Positions 57,507 to 64,000 of a DNA stretch of 64,000 nt are shown piece by piece (position 1 is the first letter of the stretch; each line of letters begins with the position of its first letter). Source of the stretch: Cordilura impudica (Eukaryota; Arthropoda; Insecta; Diptera; Scathophagidae). The notes beneath the pieces are model-generated. The model saw nothing but the letters and a program-made list of their open reading frames with translations, was not told where the DNA came from and did no database searches. Both the position numbers and the translations under genes were made by a program. The stretch covers positions 302,006,844 to 302,070,843 of the forward strand of contig OY821517.1 in NCBI GenBank assembly GCA_963682025.1, read 5' to 3'.

Positions 57507-58494
57507 ATGTCAAAGAAATCTGCCGCTATTTTAAAAACTAATTTGTTGCACACCAATTTAGCCGATAAGCAAACCATTACAATATATTTGCAACTAAGAA
57601 GCAAACAAATTGCAAAACCACAATTAGTCAATACAAGTGAAACGTGTAAAATCACAAAAGCCACAAAATGTTGTGACACAGCAAAGGATGACTGCAATAA
57701 CAACAGGAAAATTTCAAGTGCCACAAACGGTAATGGTGACGCAACTTTTAGTTTCAATGTAAATCCCTTGTGGCGCTTAAGTAGCACAGCTACTCAACAA
57801 CAACATCATTCGAATAGTCATCATTATCATCGTCATCGTAACAAGAGTTCTCTGCACAATAATCATTATAATCAACGTCATGCCAACAATATGCTGCACC
57901 ATAATAACGCACATTTTAAATGTAATCTGCATAAATGTAAAGCAAACTTGGTTATTGCCGAAAATTCTCAGCATCTGCATCATCAGCATCATCATCATCA
58001 CCATCATCATCATCGCCAACATCAGCAGACCCATCAAAATGTTATCTATAGTAATGCGCATAAATCTTCAATGTTGTTTAGTGAACCAAATCCTCTTTAT
58101 AATCATAATGATAAAAAAGTTCGTTTAAAAAACTTACAAAATACAAAATATCATCATCAGCAATATCATCAAAGTCAATGTCATAATGAAAGGCCTTCTC
58201 TTGCAATTCCAGCCAAAATAAGTCAGCAGCATGAATCCCTATTGTCGCCAAAAGTTTGCCATAAAATATCCCAACATCAACAAGAGCAACAATTGTTGAG
58301 CATGTTTCAAGTTGTGTCTCCATTAAAGTCAAAATCAGAAATAACAACAAGAACAATAGCGAATAATTTACATCATAACATTTGGCCATTGAATGGTTCA
58401 AGTGCCTGTGTAGCTACAACAACTCCCATCTCTTGCTCGCCCTTAAAATCTCAGAAGCACTTCAATTTGAATTATGAAACTGTTTTACAATGTT
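57507..58494 (+). CDS. candidate host exon, His/Asn/Gln-rich protein (N-terminal part)
   Basis: The frame opens at ATG 57507 (MSKKSAAILKTNLLHTNL) and stays open for over 320 codons. A strong donor GTAAGT follows at 58495-58500, after NLNYETVLQC. Reading past the donor gives a hydrophobic tail and a stop at 58575-58577. The protein is rich in His, Asn, Gln and Ser with a run of His (58005-58015 region) and CKANLVIAE, KVCHKISQ and CVATTTPISCSPLKS segments. No known domain is visible. The even coding look, long open frame in AT-rich DNA and good donor support a real first coding exon. Low-complexity CAT/CAA repeats could also hold a frame open by chance. No downstream exon was recognised. Confidence 0.5.
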
Positions 58495-58577
58495 GTAAGT
58501 GCTTTGTTGTTCCAGTCATAATTAGATTTTATATTTATTACGTTGCAATGTCAATAAGGGTTAAAAGGAGAGAGTGA

Positions 58578-58859
58578 AAAATTTTTTTTGAATTTTCTCC
58601 GATTGTTTCTTAACAATGGCGGGCTATAAATTTCTGACTACTGACTCAGAAATTTCTTCATTTACTGATTATCTTGAGTCATAAATAATTATTTGTGTAT
58701 ATCTTATCAAATATTTTTTTTCTGACCATTCTTTCAATTAGTCACAAGACATTAAGGCAATTAAAAAATTTTCGACATGTAGCCTCAGAATGATAGGGTA
58801 CATTTTAGAAGGTGTAAATAATTTGTTAAAGAACTTTTATTTAAAGAATACTAGACTTT
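58578..58859. other. spacer, nothing seen
   Basis: If the donor at 58495 is used, this belongs to an intron. No further feature was recognised. Confidence 0.35.
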
Positions 58860-59043
58860 AATAACTGGTCAGGATCGGTCCATTTTTCGATCTAGTCCCG
58901 ATAGGGTCCGATATGAACTTTTTTATATCTGAAAGCAAAAATTTTAATAACAATGCCATTCAAGTTTGGTTTATGATTATTTTCTATATCCAATTAGTTG
59001 GACCTAAGAGATACTGGGTTTTCAATACATTTTCGAGAGTATA
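58860..59043 (+). mobile_element. DINE-1-like 3' fragment
   Basis: Contains TGGTCAGGATCGGTCCATTT, TCCGATATGAACTTTTTTAT and CCAATTAGTTGGACCTAAGA in family order. Both ends are missing. Confidence 0.6.
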
Positions 59044-59598
59044 AAGCTGTATTTTACTGATGACTGCTCTAATTTCTTATTTCAGTGCCAAGAAATTCAA
59101 CGGGGTGAAATCGCAGCTGGGAGATGGACAATCCACATCGCCAATATGGCTAATAACGCGATTTTCAAACTTGCCATACAAAGGATCGATTGTTTCACAG
59201 CCCAACGATACCGCCGCACTGTGGCGCGAATCGACACTGATTCACTCAAATTACTCCACACCTCACATAGTTCAACTGTTTGAGCTGTTTTTTTAAATTT
59301 TCGTCTTGAATTTCCTTATCGATCCCATTTCTGTGAATTTGGCATCCGACTTTTTAAAATCGGGATTTTTTTTGCGATTCTTCCAGAATTTTGTATGTAG
59401 TTGATTGTAGTAAAAAACCCATTCCCCGGATTTGAAGGCACTCAAATCTAATGGTTTATTCTTATAGAGAAGCATTTGTAGTTGATTGTGGTGAAGGAAT
59501 TTCCGTTCGTAGTAGCAAGGAAAAAAGTTATAGCCGAAATATTTTTTGAATTTTTTTTTCAAAATTGTATTCGTGCTCTATAATATATTGTAATTGGT

Positions 59599-59966
59599 TG
59601 TAGTGACTACTAATTCGTTTGTAGTTTCGCGAAATCTAAGCGGAAGTCAGAATACATCGAGATCTCGCTCGGAAATCATTTATAGTCGATTGTAGTGACC
59701 GCTTATTCGTTTGTAGTTTCGCGAAAACTAAGCGGAAGTCAGAATACATCGAGATCTCGCTCGGAAATCATTTGTAGTCGATTGTAGTGGTCGCTTATTC
59801 GTTTGTAGTTCCTCGAAAAGCAACGAATCGTCAGAATACATTGAGAACTAGCTCGGAAATCGTTTGTAGTTGAGTGTAGTGGTCGCTAATTCGTTTGTAG
59901 TTCCTCAAAAAGCCACCGGAAATCAGAATACATCGAGATCTAGCTCAGAAATCGTTTGTAGTTGAT
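59599..59966 (+). repeat. four tandem 92-bp units
   Basis: TGTAGTG starts units at 59599, 59691, 59783 and 59875, each exactly 92 bp. The next copy, at 59967, is the degenerate TGCATTG. Each unit holds TTCGTTTGTAGTT and CAGAATACATCGAGATC-like blocks. Weaker related units with TAGTTGATTGTAGT precede it from about 59400. Confidence 0.85.
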
Positions 59967-59977
59967 TGCATTGACGA

Positions 59978-60288
59978 CTTGCGAAAAATTTCCCGACAAC
60001 AATTTCCCGAAAACAATTTTCCGAAATTACAATTTTTCGAAAACAATTTCCCGAATTTACAATTCCCCGAAAACAATTTCCGGAAATTACAATTTCCCGA
60101 AAAAACAATTCCTTGAAAAAATTCGGGAAATTACAATTTCCCGAATACAATTTCCCGAAATTACAATTTTTCTAAAAGTGGCAATGCACAACTGATACAT
60201 GCACACAGGATCACGGTTAGATTGCCACTGTTGTTATATCCCAAATTTTTTTCGGGGAATTGTTTTTTCGGGAATTGTAATTTTGCAA
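59978..60288. mobile_element. foldback/MULE-like element, copy 3 (reduced)
   Basis: A left arm of CCCGAAAACAATTT-type units (to about 60175), a short unique centre and a very short right arm (GGGGAATTGTTTTTTCGGGA). It has no FLYWCH remnant. The end TGCGAAAAATTTCCC resembles copies 1 and 2. A clear 9-bp duplication is not seen. Confidence 0.65.
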
Positions 60289-60649
60289 AAGACGAATCGA
60301 TGGGCAAATTCAAGGTGAACATTTAAAGAAAAATCCCAGCTCGAACAGTTGAACTATGTGAGGTGTGCAGTAATTTGAGTGGAACAGTGGCGATTCGCCC
60401 CACTGTACGCCGACCCAAAAACCACACCAAATAGTGCATTGTTTCAGGTGTGTGGCTTTTCAGCAGTCATGTGTGGATTTTCTGTGCCTCCAGATGCTTC
60501 AATGTTGCTTCACGCGTCAGTCGAATCTTCGCGTAAACCGCAAACATTACTAACTTCTTATCATAAAACAGCTGACAGTAGTGTTGCCATACTTAAAATA
60601 ACCAGTAGATCAAAACGCAAAAACTAATGTGATCACCCTGTACAGTTTC

Positions 60650-61560
60650 AAGACTCTTAACTAGAACTCCAACAGAATATTTCCTTTGTATGGGAGTTGC
60701 CACTCCCATTGATCCGATATCGCCCACATTTGGGCCGACTATTTCAGTAATTGACTAATCAAACTTTAGTTTGCTTCCACCTATTTTTGCCACGTCCACT
60801 AATTTAACAAGTTAGGAAATTTCATTGTAGTTTTCGATACCGCTTATTTAAATTACACAACGTTTCAAGACTCCTGCTATTACAATAGTTTTAGTATTAA
60901 TATACACTTTGTATGGGAGGTGCTACGCCATTTAGTCTAATTCCACCTATTTTTGCCACGCCCACTTAGTTTAGTAAATTATGAACTCAAACAAAGTTTC
61001 ATCATTGCACTCTAGATATTTTTCTTTGTATGGGAGGTGCTACGACCTTTAGTCTGATTCCACCTATTTTTGTCACGTCAACTCAGTTACATAAAGTTTG
61101 ATGGCTCTTAGTACCTAATAGTTTGTATGGGCGGAGGCATGTCCACTGGTCCGATTCAATACATTTTTGGCACGCCTGCTTACATTAATATTCAATCAAC
61201 TCAAATAAAGTTTAAAGCCTCTTCCTATCATGATATCTTCCTATCATAATCATTTTTGGCAGAACTGTTCACATTAACGAAGCTAAAGTTTCAGGACTCT
61301 CCCTGTTATTGTATTTTAAGCATATGAAGATATTTATTTCCATTGTATCGGCATTGCCATTCCCACTGGTTTGATTACGCTCATGTTTGGCACATGGGCA
61401 CTATCAACTCACAGAAGGTTTTGCTACTGTGGCTTTTAAACTACTCCAGATATGGGAGGTGCTACGCCCATTTGATTTATATTTTTTTTTTTTTTTTGGT
61501 ATTTGGCCTTCCAGATATACAGTAAGATTCGGTGAATATTTCAAGATCAGTTCAAAAGTG
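60650..61560. repeat. diverged tandem-like repeats with GGGAGGTGCTACGCC blocks
   Basis: The block TTTGTATGGGAGGTGCTACG and variants recur at about 60690, 60910, 61026, 61127 and 61453, with CACCTATTTTTGCCACGCCC-like blocks between. Similar blocks occur in the Helitron body at 53490-53790. Probably the internal repeats of an old Helitron, as the ends were not found. Confidence 0.5.
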
Positions 61561-61600
61561 TAGCTCCTATAAATCACAAACCAATAAACTTTCTCTTTTA

Positions 61601-62000
61601 TGAGGGGGTGTCAATAAGTCTTTACAAGAACACATAAAAACACATTTTTTTGTTTATTATTTTTTATTTTTCAACATAGTCTCCTCTTTGATCGATATAC
61701 TTCATCCAGCGATTCTCCAACTTTTCTCAGCCCTCCGCAAAGTAAGATCTCGAAAGTTCCTAAAAATAGGCTTGTGTTTCAGAGATGACTTTCTCATGCG
61801 ACTCGAACCTTTTACTGCCGAGACATCTCATTATATTTAAAAATAGGAAAAAGTCGTTGGCAACCAAATCTGTAGAACAAGATGGATTCGGGAACAATTC
61901 GAATCTAAACTGTTGTATTTTTGCGACGAAAACTTAACAAGTTTCCACCCGTGCATTTTCTTGATGGAAGATCACTTTTTTTTTGTCTAAAATGGAGCGC
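61601..62000 (-). pseudogene. mariner transposase, C-terminal fragment
   Basis: The minus-strand frame reads FELFPNPSCSTDLVANDFFL, then MRCLGSKRFESHEKVISE and GLRKLENRWMKYIDQRGDYV with a stop. The C-terminal LENRW...GDYVEK signature and the last catalytic Asp (VANDFFLF) identify mariner. It is followed by the terminal repeat TGAGGGGGTGTCAATAAGTC (read on the plus strand, 61603) next to TA. Upstream the frame is broken and ends near 62000 with FHQENARVE. It is a remnant of about 400 bp. Confidence 0.78.
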
Positions 62001-62617
62001 TTGTTTTTAATTTCTTCCCTTAATTAGAGCTATAATGATGAGTAATATCCTCCATTTATTGTTTTTTTTGCCAAGTAGTCAATCTTAATTTAAAAAATTT
62101 TATGAAAACTAAAGTCAGTCCGTCTGGCCGTTCTATCCGGCCGATTTCCTTCATTTTTCTTTTAATGAAAGGTATTTAGACACAGATATGTCATCAATCA
62201 TTGAAATTTACTCAACTCCTACCTTACTCAAGTTATACTCAAACGCGATTCTTCCCTGTACATTTCTTATGGGACACATTCACTCAAGCAATTCGAATTC
62301 TTATAGCTCCTCTTCTAATAAATGGATCTTGACCGTTTCACTCTCAGAACACTCAATGGATCAAGCTCTTTCTTTTGAGCTATTAACTACTTAAATTCGT
62401 TGAGTTTGAGCAAAGTTATGCGTGCACAATCAACTTTACATTATGCAACACGAAAGTTAACGTACAGATTTCATTACAATAATTGCATAACACATACCCT
62501 GTGTTGAATTGTGAATTGCCAAAAATTTGAATACCTTTAGGCGGCATACAACTTGGCCTTTATTTCTGTGTGTTCAACAAATGTTTATAATGAAATAAAC
62601 TTAACTCATATTCTCAT
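62001..62617. other. spacer with a small DINE-like trace
   Basis: A short GTCAGTCCGTCTGGCCGTTC trace near 62112 recalls the second DINE family. No gene was recognised, and the 68-codon frame at 62188 has no features. Confidence 0.35.
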
Positions 62618-63003
62618 AGCGTCGTCATATGACGACAGAAACATTGGCATTTTCAACGCGCCAGTGTACCGTTATCGCTGCACAGAAAAAAATAAAACAA
62701 CAACAAGTGTATTCTTTGTTAATTGCGTTTTCATTATGTATTTAGTTTGGCCTTGTCATTCAAAGCGTTCACGTGTTCTAAGCTTTTCATTGTGCTTGTT
62801 TTTTTAAAAAGTTCAAAATTATGAGTTCGGCTACAAAGTAAATGAAAAAAACTTATTAAATTATAAAAATAAGCAATAAAAGTAACATAAAATTAAAATA
62901 TATACTTGTTTTCAAGATTTGTACTAAAAATCTTTATAAAAGTTCTGGAAGAAAGATATTTTTTTTTCAGATTTTATTTTGGTGTCGTCATATGACGGCG
63001 CTA
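62618..63003. repeat. pair of inverted palindromic motifs upstream of the piggyBac gene
   Basis: ATAGCGTCGTCATATGACGA (62617) and its near-perfect inverse TCGTCATATGACGGCGCTAT (62984) lie about 370 bp apart. Each contains the palindrome CGTCATATGACG. They may be terminal or subterminal repeats of the piggyBac-like element or of a related MITE. Confidence 0.5.
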
Positions 63004-63049
63004 TGATACGAGTACTGATATAAACTTTTTTTTTGTTTTCGGTTTTTTA

Positions 63050-64000
63050 TCAGCAAATTTCTGACCGTAGCGGAGATTTTAGATATTTTAGACGAAGAAA
63101 ATGAAAATGAGTTTTTCATCGAACCTCCGGATGTCAATATTTTGACTGATGAAGATTCAGATGAAGAAGTGGAAGTGGGAGGAAATATAAATACTTTGTG
63201 TCGTAACCAACTGCTGGCACCTGCTGAAATTCGAAGAGCCAATGAAGAGCTTCCCACAAACGATAATCAGCAAGACAGCAAAAGAAGAAAGGTGTATGTA
63301 AAAGAGGATAATGAAATACGTTGGAAATTAGGAGGAAAAACATCTGAAATCACAGAATTCCAAGTTCCTGACAATAATTTTGAGGAAAGCATGACTGCAG
63401 TCCAGTACTTTGAGATTTTTTTCGATGAAGCATTGATTGACATCATTATCGCTGAAAGTACTAAGTACTGTTTATCAAAAAATTGGCCGGACGTCAACTT
63501 GAGCGCAAAGGAGTTAAAAACTTTCTTTTGAATTTTGATGGTTTCTGGATATAATCAATTATCCAGTAAAGCATTTTATTGGAGTACAGGCGATGATTTG
63601 CGCAACCATGCATTATGCAATTCAATGCGCAGAAACCGATTCGATACCATCATGAATTCCCTGCATTTTCAAAGCAACGACAATTTAGACAAAAGTGATA
63701 AGTTCTGCAAATTACGTCCACTTATATCTCACCTTCAAAAAGCTTTCATGAAGCACTTTCAACCAACGGAGTCAATATCACACGATGAAGCCATGGTACA
63801 GTAATTTGGAAAACACGGTTGTAAGCAAGCCATCCGAAATAAGCCAATACGTTTTGGATATAAAATTTGGTTTCAAAACACACCATCTGGCTACCTTATT
63901 GCATTTGAACCATATCAAGGAAAAACCTACCAGGGTAATGAAGAAATGGAAAGCCAATTTGGAAAATGTGCATCCACATTGTTGCATTTAATTGACCAAT
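63050..64000 (+). pseudogene. piggyBac-type transposase, 5' part, cut by the window end
   Basis: The open frame runs from FLTVAEILDILDEENEN (63055) through an acidic stretch (DEDSDEEVEV) to the DDE_Tnp_1_7 domain: PVQYF-like AVQYFEIFFDEALIDII, then KTFF, VSGYNQL, RFDTIMNSLHFQ and KAFMKHFQPTESISHDEAMV. The last holds the first catalytic Asp. After that come GKHGCKQAIRNKP and RFGYKIWF. Two in-frame stops, TGA at 63529-63531 and TAA at 63802-63804, interrupt it. Both look like single-base changes of a Gly and a Tyr codon. The frame is otherwise intact for more than 300 codons, so inactivation is recent. The rest lies beyond 64000. The reading may start behind an intron acceptor (TTTTTATCAG at 63042-63051). 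Confidence 0.85.

Larger units (their letters stand above)
59213..60402. mobile_element. foldback-type element with 92-bp tandem repeats inside
   Basis: Left arm 59213-59293 and right arm 60330-60402 are inverted repeats, sharing CTCAAATTACT, CACACCTCACATAGTTCAAC and GAGCTG. The outer end CAGTGGGGCGAATCG (right) and CACTGTGGCGCGAATCG (left) resembles hAT termini. Flanking TACCGCCG and TACGCCGA are only imperfectly alike, so the duplication is unproven. Between the arms lie a degenerate region, a 92-bp array and a piece of the CCCGAAAACAATTT foldback family. Confidence 0.55.

Noticed and set aside
57491..58401. Minus-strand frames opposite the His-rich exon (Met- and Leu-rich)
   Set aside because: They are reverse-strand shadows of CAT/CAA-rich sequence. 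The Met runs are complementary to the His codons.

Overview
The window looks like a stretch of a calyptrate fly genome, most likely a blow fly or close relative. It is very AT-rich, has spliced genes with GT/AG introns, and is dominated by transposable elements of dipteran type. These include DINE-1/INE-1-like elements with GTCC/GTCT microsatellites, mariner, hAT, pogo, piggyBac, foldback/MULE, Helitron and Jockey-like elements. The species call is an inference from element content and from the one clear host gene. I saw no prokaryotic or viral genes and no rRNA or tRNA genes.

Host genes: the one secure gene is a membrane-receptor-type guanylate cyclase on the minus strand. Its last coding exon (12389-14267) carries the dimerisation helix, the cyclase catalytic domain and a ~370-residue low-complexity tail. 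A 181-bp exon (21184-21364) carries the end of the kinase-homology domain. The two join in perfect phase across a 6.9-kb intron. No exon further 5' was recognised, so the upstream intron may run through most of the window. A second possible host exon, His/Asn/Gln-rich and on the plus strand, lies at 57507-58494 and ends at a good splice donor.

Layout: 1-12.3 kb is intergenic or 3' flank with DINE copies, a LINE 3' fragment, two dead mariners, a 1.4-kb A-rich low-complexity tract and a few MITEs. 12.4-21.4 kb is the cyclase gene, whose intron holds a 3.2-kb non-autonomous Helitron. 22-32 kb has DINEs and two more copies of that Helitron, one being a near-identical inverted partner of the intronic copy, so the 181-bp exon sits in the loop of a 3.2-kb inverted repeat. 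32-41.6 kb has an hAT element, a MITE and a pogo/Tigger-like element containing a DINE palindrome. 41.8-48.8 kb is one decayed Jockey-like LINE with five nested insertions, four with clear target duplications. 49-53.9 kb has a DINE with a 530-bp expanded GTCC/GTCT array, a 1-kb foldback/MULE element and another Helitron end. 53.95-57.2 kb is a 3.27-kb DNA transposon with ~400-bp terminal inverted repeats and a broken transposase-like gene. 57.5-64 kb has the His-rich exon, a foldback with a 92-bp array, mariner remnants and the 5' part of a piggyBac gene cut off by the window end.

As far as I can see, the mobile elements are non-autonomous or broken. The features most worth pursuing are the Helitron pair around the cyclase exon, the long-TIR transposon at 54-57 kb, the foldback elements carrying FLYWCH remnants, and the expanded microsatellite inside a DINE.
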